Assembly (NCBI RefSeq): GCF_030757795.1
Contig: NZ_JAUQWH010000090.1
Span: forward strand, 1-35,225
Origin: Actinoplanes oryzae
GTDB taxonomy: Bacteria; Actinomycetota; Actinomycetes; Mycobacteriales; Micromonosporaceae
Reading direction: 5' to 3'
DNA length: 35,225 bases
Below, piece by piece: positions 7,416 through 14,752 of this stretch; the first letter of the stretch is position 1, and each line of letters begins with the position of its first letter. Position numbers and translations under genes: made by a program. Under the pieces are notes generated by a model. The model was not told where the DNA came from. It made no database searches and was given only the letters and a program-made list of their open reading frames with translations.

Positions 7416-8249
7416 CTATCGGCCCGCCCACGGCAGAGGTCGCGGGACGCGATGCCACCACCAGTGGTCCTCGCCTCCCGCGGGCAAGGCGCCCGTCTCC
7501 GCCACGAGAGCGCGGCCGCCGTCGTCCTCGGTGGCCTCCGCGAAGCGCCGGTCGACCTGTTCGATCGCCTGTTTGACGCTCTCGCCGGAGAATTGCGACA
7601 AGGCAGCGAGCTCGTCACGCGTGGCGAGGTCCTCCCGGTAGTACTCCGCCGGGTACCAGCCGTCCGGCGGCCAGCCCTCGACGAGTCGCGACACCATGGC
7701 CTCCCAGGCACCGAGCCGTGACACGAGTTCTCTCTGCTCAGCGAGCGCCTCGCGGAGTGCGTCGGTGGCCGGGGTCGGCATCCGGTGGCCCCGGATCACC
7801 TCGGGCAGCGGCGCCACGGTCAGTCCCGGAACCGCCGCGACAGCATGTTCGACGGCATCGATCCGGTACGCCGGGGCGCCGTCCGCGTCCTCCTCGTAGA
7901 TCCGCGCCCGCGTGCGCCGGGCATCCGGACCCACCAGCCAATAGGCGCTGGGCGGGGAGGGCGCCGCGGCGTAGGCGATCGCAGTCCCGAGCCGGGCGGC
8001 CAGCCGCGCGGCGACGATCGCCACAGGCGGCGGGCTCGGCACCGCCCGGCTCAGGTAGACATCCATATGCCAGCGCGGGTGGCCGGAGAGCGGCGTGACC
8101 GTGCAACTGACCGGCGCCGACCAGTCGCGATCGTCGTCGCCCTCGATCCCGACGTCGATCGCGTCGGCCGGAAGCGACAGCAGCTCGGCGAAGGCCTGAG
8201 CGACCCGGTCTCCATCGAGCTCGCCGTAGATCAGGAATCCGTAGTTCAC
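7416..8249 (-). CDS. Unknown protein, possible immunity partner
   Basis: A 277-aa acidic soluble protein with no signal peptide or membrane segment; the family is not recognised. It opens MNYGFLIYGELDGDRV, has an alpha/beta N-terminal half of about 130 residues, and a C-terminal helical half rich in Glu and Trp (EDHWWWHRVPRPL near the end). The GTG start at 8249 overlaps the stop of the upstream gene in a GTGA arrangement, so translation is probably coupled. A large acidic cytosolic protein coupled to a basic Gly/Pro-linked upstream protein resembles toxin-immunity pairs. This role is inference only. It ends directly against the convergent SDR stop. Confidence 0.7.
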   Translation of the reverse strand: MNYGFLIYGELDGDRVAQAFAELLSLPADAIDVGIEGDDDRDWSAPVSCTVTPLSGHPRWHMDVYLSRAVPSPPPVAIVAARLAARLGTAIAYAAAPSPPSAYWLVGPDARRTRARIYEEDADGAPAYRIDAVEHAVAAVPGLTVAPLPEVIRGHRMPTPATDALREALAEQRELVSRLGAWEAMVSRLVEGWPPDGWYPAEYYREDLATRDELAALSQFSGESVKQAIEQVDRRFAEATEDDGGRALVAETGALPAGGEDHWWWHRVPRPLPWAGR

Positions 8250-8839
8250 GGCTGGTACGTCCCGTCGTAGATCGCCTTCGCCTTCGCCACGGCACCGGGG
8301 TTCTCGACGAAGCGGGGATTCCTGCTCAACTGCGGTGCAGCGGACACATCGCCACCTGCTCTGACGATTTCCCTGAGCGCCGCGTACTCGTTGCGGTCGA
8401 GCTTGACCATACCGGCGCCGGAGTCAGGAAAGACTCTGCCGCGCTCCTCCACGCCGTAGGAACGCCCGTTGATCTCGTACCGCTGCGTCTCGGGGTTCCA
8501 GGCGGCGTCACCTGCAGCGATGGCCCGGACGTCCCGGTGCGCCACGTCCTCGAAGCCTCGTAGGTAAACCGTGTTGTCCTCGTCGACCATGCCGTTGCGC
8601 GCACCGGCGATGGTGTGCCGCCGGTGCGGTGGGCTGAGGCTCATCCCGCGGGCGCCCCCGGCGACGGCGGGTGAGACCGGCCACGGCGGTCCGTCGTCGG
8701 CGGTCGTGCCGCGGTTCCCGGTTAAGCCGTCGGCTGCGGGCCGGCCACGCCGTAACGTCCTTGCGATGTCAGCCTGCGCCTGGGCGACGTTGGCGGGTCC
8801 GGCAGCTCCCGCGCCGCCCGGACGAGGTCTACGGGGCAT
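8246..8839 (-). CDS. Unknown protein, possible toxin/effector module
   Basis: A 197-aa protein of two parts. Residues 1-80 are a low-complexity Ala/Gly/Pro/Arg-rich stretch of the kind that links delivery domains to C-terminal effector domains. Residues about 84-197 form a compact domain with VDEDNTVYLRGFEDVAHRD, GVEERGRVFPDSGAGMV and LDRNEYAALREIV. I do not recognise an enzyme signature. The ATG at 8839 has GAGG nearby and follows the methyltransferase stop by 39 bp. It is coupled to the next gene by a 4-bp overlap. It could be an orphan toxin tail, but a structural or regulatory role is equally open. Confidence 0.62.
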   Translation of the reverse strand: MPRRPRPGGAGAAGPANVAQAQADIARTLRRGRPAADGLTGNRGTTADDGPPWPVSPAVAGGARGMSLSPPHRRHTIAGARNGMVDEDNTVYLRGFEDVAHRDVRAIAAGDAAWNPETQRYEINGRSYGVEERGRVFPDSGAGMVKLDRNEYAALREIVRAGGDVSAAPQLSRNPRFVENPGAVAKAKAIYDGTYQP

Positions 8840-8878
8840 GGCGGCCTCGAGCCGGGACGGTGCGGGCCGCCGGGCCGG

Positions 8879-9619
8879 TTAGCGGACGCCGACGGCGCCG
8901 TAGGCGTCGATGGGTTCGGGGTCGGGGGTTTCCGGGCGCCAGTGGGTGATGGGGGTCAGGCCGGGCGGGAGGAGGTCGAAGCCGGCGAAGAGGGATTCGA
9001 TCTCCGCCGGGCTGCGCAGGATGTACGGCACTCCGCCGCTCTGGGCCAGCCGCTCGCTGCCCCGCACGACCTCCGGCGACGTGTTCGTGCCGTCCCACAG
9101 GACCAGGTGGCTGCCGGGGACGGCCGGGGCGACCGTGCGCTCCACGATGGATCGGGCGACTCGCAGGTCAGGCTCGTAGCCCAGGACGCCCATGAACATC
9201 ACGGCGACGGGCCGGTCGAAGTCGAGGACCTCGGCGGCCTGGGTGAGGATCCGGTCGGGGTCGTGGTAGTCGGCCTGGATGTAGCGGCTGCCGTTGAGCA
9301 GGGCCCGGGCGTGGGCGAGGACCATGGGGTCGTTGTCGACGTAGACGACGCGGGCGTCGGGGGCGATCTCGTGGGTGTTCTGCATCGTGGGGAGGCCGGT
9401 GCCGATGTCGAGGAACTGGCTGATGCCCGCCTCGAAGGCCAGGTGGCGGACGGCCCGGATGAGGAAGCCCCGGGAGACGCGGGCCATGGTGGCGATCTCG
9501 GGGTAGACCCGGGCGACCGCGTCGCCGGCGGCGCGGTCGGCGGCGAAGTTGTCCTTGCCGCCCATCCAGTAGTTCCAGATGCGGGCGGCGTGCGGGACTT
9601 CGGGCCGGAGGTCGTCCAT
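8879..9619 (-). CDS. SAM-dependent methyltransferase, PF04672 (DUF574) family
   Basis: A 246-aa protein with the signature of the actinobacterial S-adenosylmethionine methyltransferase family PF04672. It has the N-terminal block RIWNYWMGGKDNFAADR (residues 13-29), motif I FLDIGTGLPT (69-78) and the acidic end of beta-2 in VVYVDNDP (91-98). Family members are abundant in actinomycetes but their substrates are mostly unknown. The ATG at 9619 has no clear Shine-Dalgarno sequence, so a leaderless start is possible. It is the first gene of a likely three-gene operon with the two unknown genes downstream, and it is divergent from the LCP gene. Confidence 0.92.
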   Translation of the reverse strand: MDDLRPEVPHAARIWNYWMGGKDNFAADRAAGDAVARVYPEIATMARVSRGFLIRAVRHLAFEAGISQFLDIGTGLPTMQNTHEIAPDARVVYVDNDPMVLAHARALLNGSRYIQADYHDPDRILTQAAEVLDFDRPVAVMFMGVLGYEPDLRVARSIVERTVAPAVPGSHLVLWDGTNTSPEVVRGSERLAQSGGVPYILRSPAEIESLFAGFDLLPPGLTPITHWRPETPDPEPIDAYGAVGVR

Positions 9620-9939
9620 GCGCTTGTTCTATGCCATGCACCCGCTGCCCAACAAGACGTTGCGGAAATCACATCTCATAGTCCTCGGCCGGTCGGGGAA
9701 CGCTGCGTGACGGCGGCTTTCCGGACATTTGACCAAGGTCGGTCGGGGTGATTGCGGTCAGTTCCTCAAGGCGGCGCTGACCGTGACGAATGGTGACGAG
9801 GAACGGCCGGGGAAGCACAGAGTGATGTTGTAACCTTCCGCCGCCACAAGCACTTCCCCGTCGGGCGCAATGTTTCGGGCATCGGCTCCCGTCTGTGAAG
9901 GGGTAGAGAGATACCACAGCGGGAGACAGGGGATCCACG
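9620..9939. promoter_or_regulatory. Divergent intergenic region, methyltransferase/LCP genes
   Basis: These 320 bp hold no credible gene. The clearest structure is the inverted repeat CGGTCAG (9755-9761) / CTGACCG (9777-9783), a possible operator or hairpin. Near the LCP start, AGGGGA lies seven bases before the GTG at 9940 and acts as its ribosome-binding site. Promoter boxes could not be assigned with confidence. Confidence 0.4.
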
Positions 9940-11109
9940 GTGCCGAAGAGTGCGCGGGTCAAGCGGGTCAAACGCCGCCGTTCCCCGGTGTGGGCGCGCT
10001 GGCTGCTCGGTGCGGGCGCCTTCCTGCTGGTGGTGAGCAGCGGCACGCTGGTGGGCGCGAACATGTTGCTCAAGTCGGCGACCGGGGCGGTCACGCAGCA
10101 GAGCCTGCTGGGGGCCGCGCAGACGACCGTGGAGCGGCAGCACGCCGACATCAAGGGCGCCAAGAACATTCTGCTGATCGGCCTCGACACCCGGCCCAGC
10201 TGGAAGAACAAGGAGCCGAGCCGCTCGGACTCGATCATTCTGCTGCACCTGCCGGCGGACCGCTCCGAGGCGTACATGATCTCGCTGCCGCGGGACAGCT
10301 ACGTCGAGATCCCCGCGTACGACAACGGCGCGCAGAAGTACAACGGCGGCAAGAACAAGATCAACAGCGCGTTCGCGTACGGCAGCCGCGGTCTTGACGG
10401 CGACGCGGCGCTCTCGCACGGCTTCGAGCTGCTCGCCCTGACCATCAAGCAGCTCACCGGCATCACACCCGACGCCGGCGCGATCATCGACTTCACCGGC
10501 TTCAAGCAGGTGGTCGAGGTGCTGGGCAAGGTCTGCATGTACGTGGACGAGGACGTCACCTCGATCCACATCGGCAAGGACGCCAACGGCAAGCAGGCCG
10601 TCCCGTACAAGACGAACTCCGACGGCACAAACCCGCGCAAGGTGCCGGGCGTCACCGCGAACTTCTACAAGAAGGGCAACCACTGCTTCACGCCCGTCGA
10701 GGCGCTGGACTTCGCCCGGCAGCGGGACCTGCTGGCCAACGGCGACGGCGACTACGGCCGGCAGCGCCACCAGCAGCAGCTGCTCAAGGCGATCATGAAG
10801 CAGGTGGTGAAGGACGGGCTCAACTCGCCGACCAAGCTGCCGAGCCTGCTCAACGCGGTCGGCAAGACGATGACGGTCGACGACGGCGGCATCTCGCTCG
10901 AGGACTGGGCCTTCAACCTCAAGAACACCGACCCCGACGACCTGATCACCATCAAGACCAACGCCGGCAAGTTCACCAGCGAGATCGTGCCCGGCGCCGG
11001 CAGCGTGGAGATCCTCAGCGACGACTCGCTGAAGCTGCTCAAGTCGGTGAAGAAGGATCAGATCTCGGCGTTCCTGCAGGACCACCCCGAGTTCATCGCC
11101 GACAGCTGA
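9940..11109 (+). CDS. LytR-CpsA-Psr (LCP) family cell-wall ligase
   Basis: A 389-aa protein with a basic cytosolic N-terminus, one membrane anchor at about residues 18-43, and an extracytoplasmic LCP domain at about 75-290. Visible LCP motifs are NILLIGLDTRP, RSDSIILLHL, SLPRDSYVEIP (Arg and Asp of the polyprenyl-phosphate/metal site), KINSAFAYG and DYGRQRHQQQLL. LCP enzymes move undecaprenyl-linked glycopolymers such as teichoic acid or arabinogalactan-type polymers onto peptidoglycan. The GTG start has a good ribosome-binding site. It is convergent with a LysM peptidase gene, also a cell-wall protein, with only 4 bp between them. Confidence 0.95.
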   Translation: MPKSARVKRVKRRRSPVWARWLLGAGAFLLVVSSGTLVGANMLLKSATGAVTQQSLLGAAQTTVERQHADIKGAKNILLIGLDTRPSWKNKEPSRSDSIILLHLPADRSEAYMISLPRDSYVEIPAYDNGAQKYNGGKNKINSAFAYGSRGLDGDAALSHGFELLALTIKQLTGITPDAGAIIDFTGFKQVVEVLGKVCMYVDEDVTSIHIGKDANGKQAVPYKTNSDGTNPRKVPGVTANFYKKGNHCFTPVEALDFARQRDLLANGDGDYGRQRHQQQLLKAIMKQVVKDGLNSPTKLPSLLNAVGKTMTVDDGGISLEDWAFNLKNTDPDDLITIKTNAGKFTSEIVPGAGSVEILSDDSLKLLKSVKKDQISAFLQDHPEFIADS

Positions 11110-11113
11110 CGGC

Positions 11114-11932
11114 TCACCTGTCGGTCGTACTGAAATGCATGTAGTCCTTGAGGGTCCGCCAGCGGCCGCCCCAGGCCAGGCCGTTGGCGGTGAAGGCCTT
11201 GACCGCGCCCGCCGGGTGCATCATGCCGCGCCGATAGGCCGTACGCGCCAGAAAGCCGCCGCTGCCCGCCGGGTCGAGGTAGCTGCCCCGGACCATCGGG
11301 TTCTGCACCGGATTGACGTCGATCGCCAGCCCGTACGCGTGCTGTGACAGCGTCGTGCTGCCGGCCACCGTGCGGCAGCTGTAGCCGGCCGTCACCGTGC
11401 CCATGTCGGTGATCCAGGGCGCGTTGACGGACATCGGGCTCATGCCCTGGATCCGGAACCGGAAGCGGTAGAGCGACAGGAACGCCCGCTGCACCCGGCC
11501 CGCGATCGCCTTGTTGACGACGATGCTGCCGGGGCGGGCGACGCCGTAGAAGTCGATGTACGTGACCCAGACCTTGCGCAGGTCCGCGGGCGGGACCGGG
11601 CACTTGCGCTTCGGGTCCCAGTTGACCTGGCCGGCGGTGACGGGCTCGATCCGCGAGCGCCAGCCGGTGAGCGCCACGGCCGGCTTCGCCAGGTGCAGCA
11701 CGCCGTCCGGGACCGGCTGGTACGGCTTGCGGATGCTGTTCCATGCGCGCAGCTGGCCGGGGGTCACCCGGTAGAAGGCAGCGATCTCCTTGATGGTCTC
11801 GCCCGGCCGCACCACGTGGTAGGGCGGCGTGACCGCCGAGGGAGAAGCCGGGGCCGCGAGGGCCGGGGCGCCGGGCACGAACGGAAGCGACATCAGGAGC
11901 ACGAAGGCGAGAAAGCTTTTCATCACGACCAT
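11114..11932 (-). CDS. Secreted LysM and M15-type D,D-peptidase
   Basis: A 272-aa exported protein with a signal peptide at about 1-26 (cleavage near APALAAP), a LysM peptidoglycan-binding domain at about 37-83 (YHVVRPGETIKEIAAFY, then LRAWNSI), and a C-terminal VanY/M15-like peptidase domain. SQHAYGLAIDVNP carries the His and Asp zinc ligands and the last ligand is in KDYMHFS near the end. It probably cleaves D-Ala-containing crosslinks or stem peptides in the cell wall. ATG at 11932 follows GAGG by four bases; an ATG three codons later is an alternative. It is convergent with the LCP gene. Confidence 0.9.
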   Translation of the reverse strand: MVVMKSFLAFVLLMSLPFVPGAPALAAPASPSAVTPPYHVVRPGETIKEIAAFYRVTPGQLRAWNSIRKPYQPVPDGVLHLAKPAVALTGWRSRIEPVTAGQVNWDPKRKCPVPPADLRKVWVTYIDFYGVARPGSIVVNKAIAGRVQRAFLSLYRFRFRIQGMSPMSVNAPWITDMGTVTAGYSCRTVAGSTTLSQHAYGLAIDVNPVQNPMVRGSYLDPAGSGGFLARTAYRRGMMHPAGAVKAFTANGLAWGGRWRTLKDYMHFSTTDR

Positions 11933-12383
11933 TACGCCTCAGCGCGCCATGATCATGAGCAGAATCGGCGAAACCGGTGGGCCGGCTCCGACGTCCCCCG
12001 TTGAACGTCGGGACCGGCCCGCCGGGTCCCGCCCGGGCCTCGGCGCCGCGCGTGCGCCCCGGCCGTGCCGCGCCGGACCTCCCCCTGGCCCCGGTGCGGC
12101 GCGGATCCGGGTCCCCCTCGCACGCGCGACGCCGGCCCCGGGCTGTTCCCCCGTGAGACCAGACTGCTCAACCAGCCGCGCGGGGTCAACGAACGCCTCC
12201 CCGGGCGCCGGGAGATTGCGGGATTCCGCAATCGGCGGGTGCGCGATCGCGCAGCCGCCGACGGCTACGGGCGGGTAACCCTGGACCCCGGGGCGGCGGC
12301 TGTGGTTTTCTGCGCGCGTCACACGGGTTGGCTGCACCCGTACACGCGGGCCCTGCGCCTGTGACACGGGAACGGAGTCCTCC
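11933..12383. promoter_or_regulatory. Long regulatory region upstream of the HTH/peptide unit
   Basis: These 451 bp lack a credible gene; long frames here run antisense into the HTH genes and have no family likeness. The right half is dense in symmetric sequences: a 20-bp inverted repeat at 12214-12233, a 28-bp palindrome at 12233-12260, a hairpin ACGGGT/ACCCGT at 12323-12341, and separated arms GTCACA (12318-12323) / TGTGAC (12360-12365) just before the first HTH gene. Such density suggests several binding sites for dimeric regulators, plausibly the two LuxR-type HTH proteins encoded next. Confidence 0.5.
12214..12260. repeat. Two adjoining palindromes
   Basis: GATTGCGG-GATT-CCGCAATC spans 12214-12233 with perfect 8-bp arms. 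From 12233 to 12260 follows an imperfect 28-bp palindrome whose core TGCGCGATCGCGCA (12240-12253) is perfect and whose flanks pair for six more bases on each side after one mismatch. The two share one base. They lie about 125 bp upstream of the first HTH gene. Confidence 0.65.
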
Positions 12384-12626
12384 ATGCCGAAGATCACCCT
12401 GTCCGAGCGCGAGCGCAAGCTCGTCGAGTTGCTCGCCCAGGGACACACCGACACGTCCGCGGCCGAGCAGCTCGGCATCAGCGCCCGGTCGGTGACGAAC
12501 ATCCTGCGTAGCCTCATGGACCGGCTCGGGGTCGACAACCGGTTCCAGCTCGGGCTGGCACTCGGGTTCCTCCGCAAGGCCAGCGTTCCCCGGCCGTCCG
12601 TCGGAGGCGGGGAGGAATCCGGTTGA
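12384..12626 (+). CDS. Stand-alone LuxR/GerE-type HTH protein
   Basis: An 80-aa protein that is little more than a LuxR-family DNA-binding domain: LSERERKLVELLAQG, then TSAAEQLGISARSVTNILR and LMDRLGVDNRFQLG at residues 5-60, followed by a short Ser/Gly tail. It lacks a receiver or ligand domain. Its HTH is closely similar to the C-terminal HTH of the next gene (shared blocks SxRER, AAEQL, RSVT, LMDRLGV, NRFQLG), so the two should see similar DNA sites or form mixed dimers. GGAG lies seven bases before the ATG. Its stop overlaps the TTG start of the next gene in TTGA, so translation is coupled. Confidence 0.85.
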   Translation: MPKITLSERERKLVELLAQGHTDTSAAEQLGISARSVTNILRSLMDRLGVDNRFQLGLALGFLRKASVPRPSVGGGEESG

Positions 12627-13726
12627 CGAGAATCGATGAAGTGTCGAGCACCCCGGTCCCGATGGGCGCCGCCGTGCCGTCCCTGGTCCGCTGGGGGCTG
12701 ACGAGCGACGCCGACCTCGTCTACCGCACCCTCGTCACCTTCGGGCCAAGCACCGAGCGGTGCCTCGCCCTCGATCTGGGGCTCTCCGCCCGGCGCACCG
12801 CCCAGGCGCTCGCCGAGCTGCGGGAGTGCGGCGCCGCGGCGGCCACCCCGGATCCCCGTACGACGGTGCGGTTGTGGACGCCCGCCCAGCCCGCCGCGGT
12901 GGTGCAGCGGCTGCGCGCCCGGCGGCTGAACAGGGTCGACCCGGCCGAGAAGCTCCGGTCCCATCAGGCCGTGCTGCGGTCGTCGGGCCTGCTCGCCCTG
13001 CTGGGGCCGGGCAAGCTGCCGCCGCTGCGCGGCGAGGTGGCGGCCGGCATCCGCTATCTGGACACCCGCCCGCGCACCCGTGACCGCATCGCCGAGCTGC
13101 TGCGCAACCCGATCTCCGACTTCTGGACGATGACCACCGAGCAGGCGGTCGACGCGGAGTCGGCGCGGGCCGCGGCCCCGCTGGACACCAAGCTCTACGC
13201 CCGCGGTACGCACTGCCGGCTGCTCGCCCCGCCGGTGGCCGACGGCGATGCCCTCGACGTGAGCGGCCACCTGATCGACGGGCGGCTGTACCAGCGGCTC
13301 GACTCCGCCGATGTGCCACTGCGGCTCATGATGATCGACCGCCGGATCGCATTGCTGCCGGCCGATCCGGCGAATCTCGAGCGCGGCTGGCTGGAGATCT
13401 CGCACCCGGATCTGTTCCGGTCGCTGGTCATCGTCTACAACAGGCACTGGGACACCGCCGCGGCGAGCCGCCGCGAAGTGTTCACGCCCATAAATCTCTC
13501 GGACCGCGAGCGCACCTTGGTTACTCTGTTGGCAGCCGGGCACACCGACCGGACGGCCGCCGAGCAGCTGCGCATCAGCCCGCGCTCGGTCACCGGAACG
13601 TTGCGTGTGCTCATGGACCGTCTCGGTGTGGAGAACAGGTTCCAGCTCGGTGTGGCACTCGGTGGACTGCAGGCCGCCGTGCCACCCGCCATGATGTCCG
13701 ATGTGTCATCAACTCACGGGGAGTAA
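12623..13726 (+). CDS. LuxR-type regulator with TrmB-like N-terminal winged helix
   Basis: A 367-aa protein. Residues about 24-90 resemble a TrmB/MarR-like winged helix (AxxVYRTLVTFGPST, then LGLSARRTAQALAELRECG). The middle (about 150-285) is an unassigned alpha/beta effector or dimer domain. Residues 292-347 form a LuxR/GerE HTH (LSDRERTLVTLLAAG, LMDRLGVENRFQLG). Two DNA-binding domains around a possible sensor domain is a pattern seen in actinobacterial regulators. The TTG start at 12623 has GGAGGA upstream and overlaps the preceding stop. The stop TAA at 13724-13726 directly abuts the ATG of a small exported peptide, which is therefore a candidate ligand or target. Confidence 0.85.
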   Translation: MTRIDEVSSTPVPMGAAVPSLVRWGLTSDADLVYRTLVTFGPSTERCLALDLGLSARRTAQALAELRECGAAAATPDPRTTVRLWTPAQPAAVVQRLRARRLNRVDPAEKLRSHQAVLRSSGLLALLGPGKLPPLRGEVAAGIRYLDTRPRTRDRIAELLRNPISDFWTMTTEQAVDAESARAAAPLDTKLYARGTHCRLLAPPVADGDALDVSGHLIDGRLYQRLDSADVPLRLMMIDRRIALLPADPANLERGWLEISHPDLFRSLVIVYNRHWDTAAASRREVFTPINLSDRERTLVTLLAAGHTDRTAAEQLRISPRSVTGTLRVLMDRLGVENRFQLGVALGGLQAAVPPAMMSDVSSTHGE

Positions 13727-13900
13727 ATGATGCGTATCCGTTTGTCCGCCGTCGTCATAGGCGTCTTCGCCCTGCTGTTCATCGCCCTGGTCGCCGTCCT
13801 GGCCACCACCACCGGCCCGGGCCAGCAGCGTCAGCAGCAGTCGATCGTGAACCCCATTCCGACCGACTCGCCGGGGAATTCCTGCCTGACCTGCGCGTGA
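13727..13900 (+). CDS. 57-aa exported peptide with C-terminal CxxC tail
   Basis: A small gene starting ATG-ATG immediately after the previous stop, with GGGGAG as ribosome-binding site. The product has a basic start (MMRIRLS), a hydrophobic helix at residues 8-26 ending in LAVLATTTG-like sequence that could be a signal peptide or anchor, a Gln-rich stretch QQRQQQ, and a C-terminus SPGNSCLTCA whose cysteines are 53 and 56. If cut near Ala26, about 31 residues would be released. No modification enzyme lies next to it. Position and tail suggest a signalling or surface peptide linked to the two HTH proteins. The family is not recognised, and the cysteines may simply be oxidised or lipid-free. Confidence 0.72.
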   Translation: MMRIRLSAVVIGVFALLFIALVAVLATTTGPGQQRQQQSIVNPIPTDSPGNSCLTCA

Positions 13901-13910
13901 CGCACGCGGC

Positions 13911-13940
13911 GGGGCCCGGTCCGGCGCCGGGCCGGGCCCC
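13911..13940 (+). terminator. Hairpin terminator after the peptide gene
   Basis: GGGGCCCGG (13911-13919) pairs with CCGGGCCCC (13932-13940), and the loop itself contains a CCGGCGCCGG palindrome. It lies 10 bp after the peptide stop. No T-run follows, which is usual for actinobacterial terminator-like hairpins. It separates the HTH/peptide unit from the acyltransferase gene. Confidence 0.7.
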
Positions 13941-13961
13941 TGCCCGCGAGACACAGCCGCC

Positions 13962-13989
13962 GCATAGATAAAGCACAGCTGTGGCATAG
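13962..13989 (+). promoter_or_regulatory. Symmetric element before the acyltransferase gene
   Basis: The decamer palindrome CACAGCTGTG (13974-13983) is framed by two direct copies of GCATAG (13962-13967 and 13984-13989), the second ending 9 bp before the ATG at 13999. This may combine a -10 element for a leaderless transcript with an operator. Confidence 0.35.
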
Positions 13990-13998
13990 CATTGCGCG

Positions 13999-14697
13999 AT
14001 GCCCACCGTGACGACCGTAACCACGCTTGCCGATTACAACGACGAACGCGGAAACAAGATCATTCACGGCAACACCACGACGGACAACGTCAAAATCAAT
14101 TTCCGCGGTACGGGCAACACGCTCGTCGTCTCGCCGAAAGCGTCGATCGGCAAGCTCGAGGTGCACTTCGACTGCAACAACGCGGTGCTGGAGATCGGCG
14201 GGCACAGCAAGGTGCCGTCGTTCCGGGGCTGGATCCGGCTGGGCGAGGACGCCAGGCTCCGCATCGGCAACAACGTGTCGACGACCAACACCTGCACCAT
14301 CTCCGCCAACGAGGGCGCCACCATCACGATCGGCAACGACGTGATGATCGCCAGCGAGACCGAAATCCGTGCCGACGACGCGCACCCGATCTTCGACGTC
14401 ACGACGGGCGACCGGATCAACCCGGCGCAGGACGTCGCGATCGGCAACCACGTCTGGATCGCCAAGCGGGCCGTCGTCCTCGGCGGCGCCAGCATCGGCG
14501 ACGGCTCGGTCCTGGGCTTCGGGAGCCTGCTCACCCGGGCGATCCCGAACAACTGCGTGGCCGCCGGCACGCCCGCGCAGGTCATCCGGGAGAACATCGC
14601 CTGGGAGCGGCCGCACCTCTCGCTCACCGCGCCCTTCTACAAGCCGGACGCGAGCACGGTCACCAAGACCGGCTACTGGAACCTCACGCAGCACTGA
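13999..14697 (+). CDS. Hexapeptide-repeat (left-handed beta-helix) acyltransferase
   Basis: A 232-aa protein with repeated hexapeptide turns forming a left-handed beta-helix (ATITIGNDVMIAS, DVAIGNHVWIAKRAVVLGG, ASIGDGSVLGFGS) and the typical exit AIPNNCVAAGTPAQVI. The family includes maltose/galactoside O-acetyltransferases and sugar O-acetyltransferases that act as trimers with acetyl-CoA. A histidine in the DDAHPIF segment is a candidate catalytic residue. The polysaccharide or nucleotide-sugar substrate is not evident. It stands alone between two terminators, although its neighbours include cell-wall genes. Confidence 0.9.
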   Translation: MPTVTTVTTLADYNDERGNKIIHGNTTTDNVKINFRGTGNTLVVSPKASIGKLEVHFDCNNAVLEIGGHSKVPSFRGWIRLGEDARLRIGNNVSTTNTCTISANEGATITIGNDVMIASETEIRADDAHPIFDVTTGDRINPAQDVAIGNHVWIAKRAVVLGGASIGDGSVLGFGSLLTRAIPNNCVAAGTPAQVIRENIAWERPHLSLTAPFYKPDASTVTKTGYWNLTQH

Positions 14698-14704
14698 GAC
14701 GACA

Positions 14705-14747
14705 GGGAAAAGCCCGGTTCCCCCGTACGGGAAACCGGGCTTTTTCC
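14705..14747. terminator. Strong bidirectional Rho-independent terminator
   Basis: AAAAGCCCGGTT (14708-14719) pairs with AACCGGGCTTTT (14733-14744), extended by GGG/CCC pairs around a GTAC loop. T-runs on both strands serve the convergent acyltransferase and LVIVD-protein genes. This is the clearest intrinsic terminator in the window. Confidence 0.93.
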
Positions 14748-14752
14748 GCGCC

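Noticed and set aside
9690..9760. Short leader peptide upstream of the LCP gene
   Set aside because: Only a 14-codon GTG frame with no good ribosome-binding site.
11939..13543. Minus-strand open frame over the HTH genes
   Set aside because: No domain likeness, Arg/Gly/Gln-rich; the plus-strand HTH genes have motifs, ribosome-binding sites and coupled overlaps.
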